64,000 nucleotides of DNA from a virus. The notes below the pieces were generated by a model. It was given only the letters and a program-made list of their open reading frames with translations. It ran no database searches and was not told the origin of the DNA. Position 1 is the first letter of the stretch, and the number at the start of each line of letters is the position of its first letter. The stretch lies in IMG/VR virus record IMGVR_UViG_3300020395_000002, positions 25,997 to 89,996 of that record. One strand, written 5' to 3'. Positions 17,960 through 27,765 of the stretch are shown one piece after another. Both the position numbers and the translations under genes were made by a program.

Positions 17960-20900
17960 ATGCAAATAGAGGAAGGCAGAATTATTGTCCAAGTCTCGAA
18001 AGAGATAGAGGTCGCTACTGTCATTGAACGTGCAAAGCAACGTTTCACATCACTAGCTAACACACACGACCTGACAAGGTTCAAAACACTATTCCTAGAT
18101 TTTCCATCAAGGGATCAGAATTTCATCACTATTTTAAAGAGTGACGAATTTCCAGAGGTTATTGGGGCACATTGGGATGCCAAAATGACCATTAAGAAAC
18201 AAGATTTACAAAACGAAGTCGGAGTAAAGCACGCTGATGCTTTCGAGATGGCAGAAGAGACGTATGATATATCAAATCCCCCAGCTGTTACCCCCAACGA
18301 TCCCTCCCGTGAAGATGTTGCTACATATTCCTCTACCTCTAGTGACACTGCTTCTGCATTAACTGCACAGGTCAAACCATTTTCCTATGGTAGTGTAAGA
18401 CCTTGGAACGGTAGTACTTCTACACTAACATACACAGGTATAGTTAACGTTGGTTCATATGGTCCTAAGTTAGCACTACTATCTGGTGGTGTGATATATG
18501 AGTCTATAGCATTAGACTATATGCTTCCTAACTTTACTATTGTCTTCAGTTTAGCAGATGCTAGTAATGCAGGATATAAGTGGTGCTTCTCTACCACACC
18601 AGACGGTACAAATAATGGTGGTACAGAGTATACAACAGGTGTAACAAGAGTAGGTACTCCAGGAACTGCTGGTTCTTCTGTAAGTATAGCACTTTCAGCA
18701 ACCACACCATTGGAGTTGTATATCTATGAGGATACCACACCTACTATGGGTATGTCTGGATCTTACATACCTTCAACAACATATTCATTTAAAATAACTA
18801 TCTTCAATAAGTGGCATCTACAAAGGATATCACAATCTACAGATAACCTAGGTTATGGTCTCTATTCACTGACTGAAGACGGAGAAAATTCAGATATTTA
18901 CATCCTTGATACTGGTGTTCGTGGTGCATCCCGTCCAGCAGATACTGCTGGTGCTAATTTACACCCAGAATTATATCACCCAGATTATATAAGTGACTTC
19001 AATGGTACTACAGAACAGGCAAACTATCGTGTATATGAGGTACCAGGATATAACTCAGGTATCACATTAAATGGTGAAGCAAATAGTAATGAGGATGACG
19101 ATGGTCACGGTACTCAGTGTGCTATCTGTGCTGCTGGTGTAACCTTTGGTGTAGCTAAGAAAGCACGTATCTTCGCAATGAAGGTATTTAATGAGACTGG
19201 TACTGAGTATACCACGTTTGCATCAAGATATATCAATTGTATGCTAGCTATTGCTAACCATAACGATTCTACTCACGCAAACTGGAAAGGTAATACCCGT
19301 CCAGCAATTGTTAATGCTTCATTAGGTGCTATTATACCTAACAGATACTGGCCATATGTTTATAAGAATGAGCCTGGATTTGATTCTGGTGCTGGTGAGA
19401 GTGATACACTCTTTGATGACTATGAGAACTATCTTATAGAATCTGGTGTTATCTTTGTAAGATCTGCTGGTAATGGATTTACTGATGGCACTTGGGCTGG
19501 TACTTACGGTGGATATCAAGGTAAGTACTTGGTAGGTGTTAGGACTGCTGGTCCTAAGGACAACCTACACAATATGGAAATACCTGATGCTAGTGACAAA
19601 GGTAAGATTACTGTAGGTGCTACTGCACATAATAATAATTTCTCTGCATTCTCTAATTACGGTACGATTACTACCAGTGCTCCTGGTGAGTCAATCTATT
19701 GCCCTAGATGGTATTGGAACAGTGCTACACCATACAACCAGATAAGTTCTTCTTACTACACAAATATTGATGGTACTTCATTCTCTGGTCCTATAACTGC
19801 TGGTGTACTAGCACAGTGGGCTACAAAGATGACATACCAACAGGGTGTTACCTATGAAGGTAAACCTCTACCACAGTTGGCAAAAGAATGGTTACGTAGA
19901 CCATTAGATTGGGATTATATTCGTACATATAATGGTGCGACTGCATCACCTGTTAGCTATGAGTTTGGTGGTGCTAGTGTCCAAACATATCCATCTAATA
20001 CTATCGATGAAATCGTATTCGATGGATTGAATACAACAGTTTCAACTGGTGCTGCTAGTAACGTTCTTACATTCAATTTAGGATCAGAGTTTTCTAGATT
20101 AAACCCTGTTCTTGGTGATCAGATACAGATACGTACACCTATTGGTATTATAGCACAAGATATAATCAGTGATGTATGGGTAACATCTGTAGCGTCACCT
20201 ACTGCTGCATATCATAAAGAGGGTGGACTATTTAATGTTGTTAGTGATAATCATCCAGCTCCAGGTCTTTACGGTGTATTCCCTAAAGCTGGAACATCTG
20301 GATATGTTTCTAACCTTACATTAAGTCAGCAAGGTTCTGGATACACTATAGCACCTGTTGTTTCATTCTCAGGTGGTGGTGGAACGGATGCTACTGCAAC
20401 AGCTCAGATCACACTAACTGGTGGTGGTGTTACAGGTATTAACGTAGATCAGTCTGGTAGTGGATACACAGAGGCACCAACAGTCACAATTAGTGGTGAT
20501 GGTAACGGTGCAACTGCAACTGCAAACATCTCACTTACTGGTGGTGGAATACAAACTGTTACCGTAACTAACGGTGGTAATGGTTACAACCCATTAAACG
20601 TACCAGCTGTTGCCTTCTCAGGCGGTGGTGGAGGTGGTGCAGCTGCAACCGCAGTTGTTACTGATGGTATTGTTACTGGTGTTACTATTACTAATCCAGG
20701 TTCAGGATATACACAGGCACCTTCTGTAACTATTGCAGCTGCAAGTCCTCCAGTTCAAGGAACGACATTTGATATTGCTAATATGTTTGTATCAGGTGGT
20801 GGATCTGTTACAACTGGATCTCTAAACATTGTTAACAATGCATTGACAACTGTTGCGGATAACTTACCACAACCTGCATTGTTTGGATCTTTCCCTAATG

Positions 20901-23900
20901 TCAACAACCCTTGGTCAATCCTACCTAAGTCCTATAACCACACATTAACATATCGTGGTGGTAGAAACGTTTCTAAGACTGGAACTCCTGACTCTGCTTT
21001 AGGTGCTGCATACGGATTTGTAGCCCTTACACTTAATGGTGTTACAATACAAACCTATAACTGGGGTCTTAATACTAATCTTCCTGATGGTACTAACTGC
21101 CCAACAGGATATAGTTTCGATCAAGTATACAACATTAATGCATTTGGTGGTGATAGTGGTAACGCTACTGTAGGATCTGATGGTGCATACTACTATACTA
21201 GTGGTAAGTTCTTCACTGAACTATGGAAAGGTTCCACAACAACTATGGTAGTTACTGTAGTCAATGTTGCTGGTTCAAACAAATACTTTATTGATACTAC
21301 ACAGACACCTAACTTGCAGGTAACTGAAGGTAATACATACTACTTCGATCAGTCTGATTCTAGTAACACAGGATACCCATTTAAGATATCTGAATCACAA
21401 GATGGTATTCATATTCAAGGTGGTACTGAGTATATAACTGGTATTAGATACCAAGGTACTCCTGGTGATGGTCAAGCTGGTACTGGTACTTACATACAGG
21501 TACAACCTGACTCACCAAACTTATTCTACTATTGCTCATTATATTCTGGATACGGTGCTGCTGCTTCTGTAACTACATTAGCAAATACTTCCGCACTTCC
21601 ATCCAATACAAGTGCTGATATTATAAATGCGACTCATCACTCACCTATCATAGGTATTGCTAAGGATGGTTATCCTGTCTATGGTCCTGTAGGTTATGAT
21701 AGTCCTGGATCTACAGCAAGTCTAGCTAGAATGCAATCTGGTTGGACATTAAGATCAACACGTACTGGTACACCTTATACTCCTCAAACATATACTTGGG
21801 GTGTTACTGCTGACGATAATTTAGATTTCGATTTTACAGGAGAAAGCACTGGATCTGATGTTACTATCAATGCTAATGTTGGTGACAACCTAGTATTCAA
21901 TGTTAATGCACAGTATAGCACAGGTGGAGGTGGTGGATCCACTCCACAAACTTACAACTTAGTTGTAACTGCTTCAGGTGCTAGTGATTACACTGTATCT
22001 GGTTCTGACAGAAATGGTAACGTCAATGGTGCAGACCCTACACTAACTTTCTACGAAGGAGATACAGTTAACTTTACAGTCTCTGCTTCTGGGCATCCAT
22101 TCCACTTGAAGACTCAAGCTGGCACTGGTACTTCTAACCAAATACCTGGCGTAACTAATAATGGTACACAATCTGGTACTGTTACTTGGGTTATTGGTAG
22201 TACTGCTGCTGGTACATACTACTACCAGTGCGAATACCACAGTGGTATGGTTGGAACTATGACAGTTCAAACTTCTGGTGGTGGCGGTGGATCAACAATC
22301 ACTCATCCTTTCTGGATCCAGAAAGTTCCAGCTCCTTACAACCCTGCACAGGTAGTAGCTACGGTTGTTAACAATGGTAGTTACAACGCTACTGTATTAT
22401 GGAACACAGCAACTGCTGCTGCTGGTACTTACTACTATGTTTGTGAGATGCATCAAGCAATGACAGGTACTATCACCTTGACAGAACCTGTTGGTTTCTC
22501 ACCAAACGTCAACACATATCCTATGGGATCGTTCATAGAAGACTATGAGTTTACAGATGCTGGTCATTTAGATAATCGTAACGGTAGATTCTGTATCACT
22601 CCTGATTATCCAGGTGGTACATACGCATACTTTATGACATTTGATAACCAAGCGAATCCTCAATTCCCTTATGCTATTGGAAATAGATTCTATGGTGACG
22701 CAGTAGAGTATGGTGAAACTGCATCATCAAACCCAGTGTTTGAGGAACCAGCAGCTGCTGGATCATCTATTGGTACTCAAACTGGTGTTGTTGATAGTAT
22801 AACAGTTGACACTCAGGGTGTTGGATATACAACTGCAACTGTAAGCTTTACTGGAGGAGGAGGTGTTGGTGCTGAGGCATCTGCAAGTCTATCTGTTCTT
22901 GATGGTTATGTCTCTGGATTAAATGTTACTGACGGTGGTACTGGATACTCAACTGCTCCTACTGTTACCATTGCTGCACCAAACGTAGCTGGTGGTGTAC
23001 AAGCAACTGCTGTTTCATCTATCGCAATTACAGCTGGTAACCCAAATAGTATTGTTGACCAATCATTCGATCAAGACTTTAACTGGAGAGGTGGTACCAA
23101 TTATGGTGCTACAACCAATCCTCCTACACAGACACCACTACGTAGCGTTAAACCATATGCTATAACAACAACTGGTGTGTACATATATCATTATAGTAAC
23201 GAGAGTGGACCAACTCCTGGTTGGACATTCAATGACGTTACTAACGAGAACTTAACTGGTGCTGACACATACGGTGGTTATCCTAATAGTCAAAATATAT
23301 ACGGATACAACTCTAGTAAGTTGCTAGAAGCATATCAAACTTCTGATGTACGAAATGGTTCTAATTACATTGGTCTAACATACTATGACCTAGGATATCA
23401 GACTATTACTTATGCAGTAACTGTTGCTGCTAAGACAGCAAGTAATAGCTACTACAACCAAGGTAGTACTGATTGTTACTACCTCCAACAGGCTGGTGGA
23501 TCTGCACAGGAAGCACCTGCATTAGCATTCACTAGAGGTAACACATACATCTTTAATCAAGATAACTCTTCAAACGATGGACATCCATTGTATATTTCTA
23601 CCACTGAGGATGGAATACACAATGGTGGTGTTAGATACACTGCTGGTATAACATACAGACTTAATGGTGTTGCAGTTGATGCTGTTTCATACCTTTCATC
23701 ATTTGATGCTTCAGTATTGAGATCAATTACTATCGTAGTTCCTCTTGATGCACCTGCTACATTATACTATGTTTCTGACGTAGGTATCAAAGAAGGTAAG
23801 GGTATAACCACTAACGATAATATTCAAGGTGACTACAGACGACACGCTAATGGACACTCTAAGATCTTAGGTATAGCATTTGATGGTTATCCTATCTACG

Positions 23901-26900
23901 GACCTTATGGTTATTCTGATGAGATGAATGATAGTAGTTCTGTTATTCGTCTTAAGCCTGGCTATATGTTGAAACTAACAGGTAGAACACCTGATGGATA
24001 TCTCAACCGTCCTTCTACTATTTCTTATCCATATAAGGCATTCGTTGAAGACTTTGAGTATCCTGGTAATGAGACAGATGATTTGACTACAACATTCTCA
24101 GTCTCTGTATCTACTGCTGTAAGTACTGGTAGTGGTGGTCGTTACTTCATTAGTGGTGGTGGACTAGATGGTACTCAAGAGAAACCATCATTCAACTTTA
24201 GAAAGGGTAGAAAGTATATCTTTAATCTATCTGATGCATCTCTAACTACTCACGCTATGCTCTTCTCCGTCTATGGTGACGGTACATCACAGGGCTGGCA
24301 CGTTAGTGGACAGAATGCACAGGATGTAAATGCAGTATACACTGCTGGTATTGTTTATAAGTTAGAAGATGTTGAAGTAGATTATGCTGCATACACTGCT
24401 GGCTTTGATACTGCAACTTTAAGATCAGTAGAGATTACTCCAGCGAGTGATGCTCCACAATCAATATTCTATTTCTGCTATAACCATAGTAATATGGGTG
24501 AGAGGATTATTATTGGTGACCTAGACAAGAGAAATGGTCGCTACTGTAAGACTCCTGACTATCCAAATGGTACCTATGCATACTTCATTACTGAAGATGA
24601 TAACGGTGATCCTGCGTTCCCATATGTTATGGGTAGTGAGTATAAGTCAGATCCTTTATTCCCTGGTGATACAGCATACGAGAGTGACTCATTTGTATAT
24701 GATGTTGGTGGTTTAGAATTAAATGTTCTACAAAATTCTTGGCATCAAATTACTGATGTAGATACTGCTAACACTAGCTTCCAGATCACAGCAAATGCTG
24801 CATCATTTACAGCATCAACAAGTGAAACTGGTGGTAATCTATTGAAGGTTGCTAAAATTACTGGTACACACCAAGAAGGTGATGGTATTGCGAAATGGCA
24901 AGCAATTAATCCTACAACTAACAAGTTGTGGTTCCAGACTGAACAGCAAGAGGATGCTGGTGCTGGTGAAGGATCACAGATAATGATCGTTCCAGTAGAT
25001 ACAAGTACAGATCATAATGCACCTGATCAACCTACATCTACAACTAGAGGTGTTATTACACCATACATTGATCTATTAACTACGTGGTACACACCAGCTG
25101 GTTCTCTAGGTACATTTAATATTGGTGAAACAGTTAACGTACAGTTAGGTGTATCATTCTTAAGAACATATGCTAATGAGACTATAGTTGATAGAGATTA
25201 TACTATTAGTTCTTCAGGACCATTTACTACCAGTGGATTGTCATTTGACACAAGTACTGGTGTATTCAGTGGTACCTTAACCAATACAGAAACGCTCGAC
25301 CTAACATTAACAGTCGAAGAAAATATTTCTGGCCAAACTCAGGAGTATACGATTCAACTAACCAACGTCACAACAACTGCTGCTGACCTTGAATTAGTTT
25401 ATGATGTAGGATCAAGAAACGTTGACTACAACTCAGTTAACAAGACCCACGGTCAACCAGATGATAATGTATCTTGGCTTACTGATAACTGGTACTCACG
25501 TCCTATGTTCTACAAGTCATTGTCTATGATGTTGACTCAGAGTGCATATGACAATGATAGATTTGAGTATGTACCATTCTGGCAGATCTATGCTGACAAG
25601 GGTGCTGGTAGTACTTGGTATAACTTGAATGAGTATGCTAATGCTTCTAGTTGTGCATATGAAGATGATGATTTCTTCGATAACAACGTTGATAACAGAA
25701 ATACACATTACTCATACGTTGAGAGATATGAGGATGTAACAGGACGTGAGATGGGATTTGCTCATCTAGTTCTTAACAAGTGGTGGAAATATGCTACTGC
25801 ATTCTTCCGTTGCAAGATGCGTTTCAGACTTAACTTTGACCTTGTAGCAGTTGGTGCTGACTATCAGGTACAAATTAATGCTGGTGGTTCTACAGTGTAT
25901 GAAGTACCTAAGGGAGCATTCTATCGATTTGATATTAGTGATGCATCTTGGGCTGGTAAAACACTAGAGTACAGACTATCAGCAAATGGACTAACATCTA
26001 CTACTAATGTACGTACTTATGGTACTCCAGGTCAAGCAGGTGCTTGGTCTGAGGTTTATATACCTGAGTCATATAGTGCAGCAAGTATCTTCTTTGGACA
26101 GTCTGGTGGTACTACATTTGCATCACAGCATTTAGACTTTACCACTACTTACACTGCTATTGTAAGTTCTACTGCACAGTTAACAGTTACTAACCTACCA
26201 GCATTACCTGCACAGCCAGCATTGACTCTGTATAGTGGTGCTAATTCAATCACTGCTAACTTATTCTCTGCAAATACTGAGTATGGTGGAGAGACACATT
26301 ATCCAAACACAGTTCCTTATCTAACTGCTGGTAAGTCACCTAAGGAAGGTCGTTTCCCTGTTGTCTTGACCTGTACTGACCAGAACATCGAGTACATTTG
26401 GTTTAGTAAGTCATTCTCTTATGATACTGCTGCTGGCACCAAGTCATTTGCTTGGAAGACACAGTACGAGACATATCCTGACTACATTCCTTTAAGTTCT
26501 CCATACTTTAAGTCTAGAAAGGATGCACGTAATAGTACTTCTACAGTATACGATTGTAACTTAGAAGGTAAAGGAATCTATGTAGGTAACTATATTAACA
26601 CTACTGAAGAGTTCCCAGTACGTAATGATTACGGTGGATATAATATTGAGATACCTATTCAAAACCCATCAGCTTTAGCACCACCTAAGGATGCTTCTGG
26701 TAACGTTATGCGTGCCACTGACCTCCCTTGTAATGGTATACCAGCTGGTGTGAACGAACCATATTCATTCCAGTTGTATGTTTACAACGGAACATACTCA
26801 TCACTATCTAATGAGATTAGTGTTATCTCTAACCCACCTGAACTAGGTATGTGGTGGTATGAGTATTCTAATGGATGGACTGGTACTCTATCTAATGGAT

Positions 26901-27751
26901 ACCTACGTCACGATCAGGGATTTGTAGATACTACATTAACCTGTGGTGATTACTTTGGTAATATCCTAGTAAGATCATTTGTTATTGACGTTGCTGGTGC
27001 ACCATTGAATGCACTACCATACATCGATATCAATACCTTACAGGTTCAGGACTACTATAAGGGTGCACAGAACTTTACTGTTACTGACAACCAGACACAG
27101 GACGTACAGGTATCATATACAATTGATGCTGGCCAGTTCACTTGGAGGTTACGTATCATTAATGAGTTCCCATATATGGAGACGAAAGATGGTGCTAATA
27201 GAACTATCTTCACTCTTAATAATGCTACTCACGCTAATGGTCCTACAGTAGTTAACACTGGTGACTTTAGCACATATACTGGTCAGTTAGCAGCAGCTAC
27301 TGGACTCTTACGTGAGTGTCCCTTCCGTGGTGACACTAATATTAATATGCCAGTTGACTTCTCTGTTAAGAATGATATTCAACCTGCTATCTTCCCTGCA
27401 CGTGGTACACAGAAGATGTATTCACTATGGGTAGAGTTAGTTGAGTCACCATTCACATTGACTGACTTGATTAACCTTACAGCAGTTGCTGATCCTTGTC
27501 AGGATCATACATATGATTTCGCATACACCCAGAACGGTGCTTGCGTCACACCATCTAATGATTACTTCTGTAACTTCATCAAACCATTGAGAGATCGTAA
27601 TCATCCTGAACAACCTATTGTAGGTATGGATGGTATCGCACAGATCAAGGTAACTGATGGTATCACACCAAGAACACTGGACTTCCAAGTTCCAGCACCT
27701 TGGCCAATTCTTTATTCATACTTAGGTGATTGTAACCCCACTTGCTCATAA
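17960..27751 (+). CDS. Giant virion protein with subtilase (S8) domain, cupredoxin-like and YHYH segments
   Basis: 3263 residues. A complete peptidase S8 triad is visible: Asp317 (ILDTGVR), His383 (DGHGTQCA), Ser607 (DGTSFSGPITAG), with oxyanion Asn505 (SAGNGF). Next come GSGYT-type repeats (~residues 780-930), then YHYH-type motifs near 1226 (IIGIAKDGYPVYGPVGYD) and 1966 (ILGIAFDGYPIYGPYGY). Cupredoxin-like endings appear at C1424/H1427/M1430 (QCEYHSGM), C1495/H1498/M1501 (CEMHQAM) and C2173/H2176/M2179 (CYNHSNM). A putative Ig-like stretch lies near 2430. A tail-surface protein with processing or host-surface protease activity is inferred. It is by far the largest complete gene in the window. 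Confidence 0.9.
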   Translation: MQIEEGRIIVQVSKEIEVATVIERAKQRFTSLANTHDLTRFKTLFLDFPSRDQNFITILKSDEFPEVIGAHWDAKMTIKKQDLQNEVGVKHADAFEMAEETYDISNPPAVTPNDPSREDVATYSSTSSDTASALTAQVKPFSYGSVRPWNGSTSTLTYTGIVNVGSYGPKLALLSGGVIYESIALDYMLPNFTIVFSLADASNAGYKWCFSTTPDGTNNGGTEYTTGVTRVGTPGTAGSSVSIALSATTPLELYIYEDTTPTMGMSGSYIPSTTYSFKITIFNKWHLQRISQSTDNLGYGLYSLTEDGENSDIYILDTGVRGASRPADTAGANLHPELYHPDYISDFNGTTEQANYRVYEVPGYNSGITLNGEANSNEDDDGHGTQCAICAAGVTFGVAKKARIFAMKVFNETGTEYTTFASRYINCMLAIANHNDSTHANWKGNTRPAIVNASLGAIIPNRYWPYVYKNEPGFDSGAGESDTLFDDYENYLIESGVIFVRSAGNGFTDGTWAGTYGGYQGKYLVGVRTAGPKDNLHNMEIPDASDKGKITVGATAHNNNFSAFSNYGTITTSAPGESIYCPRWYWNSATPYNQISSSYYTNIDGTSFSGPITAGVLAQWATKMTYQQGVTYEGKPLPQLAKEWLRRPLDWDYIRTYNGATASPVSYEFGGASVQTYPSNTIDEIVFDGLNTTVSTGAASNVLTFNLGSEFSRLNPVLGDQIQIRTPIGIIAQDIISDVWVTSVASPTAAYHKEGGLFNVVSDNHPAPGLYGVFPKAGTSGYVSNLTLSQQGSGYTIAPVVSFSGGGGTDATATAQITLTGGGVTGINVDQSGSGYTEAPTVTISGDGNGATATANISLTGGGIQTVTVTNGGNGYNPLNVPAVAFSGGGGGGAAATAVVTDGIVTGVTITNPGSGYTQAPSVTIAAASPPVQGTTFDIANMFVSGGGSVTTGSLNIVNNALTTVADNLPQPALFGSFPNVNNPWSILPKSYNHTLTYRGGRNVSKTGTPDSALGAAYGFVALTLNGVTIQTYNWGLNTNLPDGTNCPTGYSFDQVYNINAFGGDSGNATVGSDGAYYYTSGKFFTELWKGSTTTMVVTVVNVAGSNKYFIDTTQTPNLQVTEGNTYYFDQSDSSNTGYPFKISESQDGIHIQGGTEYITGIRYQGTPGDGQAGTGTYIQVQPDSPNLFYYCSLYSGYGAAASVTTLANTSALPSNTSADIINATHHSPIIGIAKDGYPVYGPVGYDSPGSTASLARMQSGWTLRSTRTGTPYTPQTYTWGVTADDNLDFDFTGESTGSDVTINANVGDNLVFNVNAQYSTGGGGGSTPQTYNLVVTASGASDYTVSGSDRNGNVNGADPTLTFYEGDTVNFTVSASGHPFHLKTQAGTGTSNQIPGVTNNGTQSGTVTWVIGSTAAGTYYYQCEYHSGMVGTMTVQTSGGGGGSTITHPFWIQKVPAPYNPAQVVATVVNNGSYNATVLWNTATAAAGTYYYVCEMHQAMTGTITLTEPVGFSPNVNTYPMGSFIEDYEFTDAGHLDNRNGRFCITPDYPGGTYAYFMTFDNQANPQFPYAIGNRFYGDAVEYGETASSNPVFEEPAAAGSSIGTQTGVVDSITVDTQGVGYTTATVSFTGGGGVGAEASASLSVLDGYVSGLNVTDGGTGYSTAPTVTIAAPNVAGGVQATAVSSIAITAGNPNSIVDQSFDQDFNWRGGTNYGATTNPPTQTPLRSVKPYAITTTGVYIYHYSNESGPTPGWTFNDVTNENLTGADTYGGYPNSQNIYGYNSSKLLEAYQTSDVRNGSNYIGLTYYDLGYQTITYAVTVAAKTASNSYYNQGSTDCYYLQQAGGSAQEAPALAFTRGNTYIFNQDNSSNDGHPLYISTTEDGIHNGGVRYTAGITYRLNGVAVDAVSYLSSFDASVLRSITIVVPLDAPATLYYVSDVGIKEGKGITTNDNIQGDYRRHANGHSKILGIAFDGYPIYGPYGYSDEMNDSSSVIRLKPGYMLKLTGRTPDGYLNRPSTISYPYKAFVEDFEYPGNETDDLTTTFSVSVSTAVSTGSGGRYFISGGGLDGTQEKPSFNFRKGRKYIFNLSDASLTTHAMLFSVYGDGTSQGWHVSGQNAQDVNAVYTAGIVYKLEDVEVDYAAYTAGFDTATLRSVEITPASDAPQSIFYFCYNHSNMGERIIIGDLDKRNGRYCKTPDYPNGTYAYFITEDDNGDPAFPYVMGSEYKSDPLFPGDTAYESDSFVYDVGGLELNVLQNSWHQITDVDTANTSFQITANAASFTASTSETGGNLLKVAKITGTHQEGDGIAKWQAINPTTNKLWFQTEQQEDAGAGEGSQIMIVPVDTSTDHNAPDQPTSTTRGVITPYIDLLTTWYTPAGSLGTFNIGETVNVQLGVSFLRTYANETIVDRDYTISSSGPFTTSGLSFDTSTGVFSGTLTNTETLDLTLTVEENISGQTQEYTIQLTNVTTTAADLELVYDVGSRNVDYNSVNKTHGQPDDNVSWLTDNWYSRPMFYKSLSMMLTQSAYDNDRFEYVPFWQIYADKGAGSTWYNLNEYANASSCAYEDDDFFDNNVDNRNTHYSYVERYEDVTGREMGFAHLVLNKWWKYATAFFRCKMRFRLNFDLVAVGADYQVQINAGGSTVYEVPKGAFYRFDISDASWAGKTLEYRLSANGLTSTTNVRTYGTPGQAGAWSEVYIPESYSAASIFFGQSGGTTFASQHLDFTTTYTAIVSSTAQLTVTNLPALPAQPALTLYSGANSITANLFSANTEYGGETHYPNTVPYLTAGKSPKEGRFPVVLTCTDQNIEYIWFSKSFSYDTAAGTKSFAWKTQYETYPDYIPLSSPYFKSRKDARNSTSTVYDCNLEGKGIYVGNYINTTEEFPVRNDYGGYNIEIPIQNPSALAPPKDASGNVMRATDLPCNGIPAGVNEPYSFQLYVYNGTYSSLSNEISVISNPPELGMWWYEYSNGWTGTLSNGYLRHDQGFVDTTLTCGDYFGNILVRSFVIDVAGAPLNALPYIDINTLQVQDYYKGAQNFTVTDNQTQDVQVSYTIDAGQFTWRLRIINEFPYMETKDGANRTIFTLNNATHANGPTVVNTGDFSTYTGQLAAATGLLRECPFRGDTNINMPVDFSVKNDIQPAIFPARGTQKMYSLWVELVESPFTLTDLINLTAVADPCQDHTYDFAYTQNGACVTPSNDYFCNFIKPLRDRNHPEQPIVGMDGIAQIKVTDGITPRTLDFQVPAPWPILYSYLGDCNPTCS

Positions 27752-27765
27752 AATAGACTAAACTA

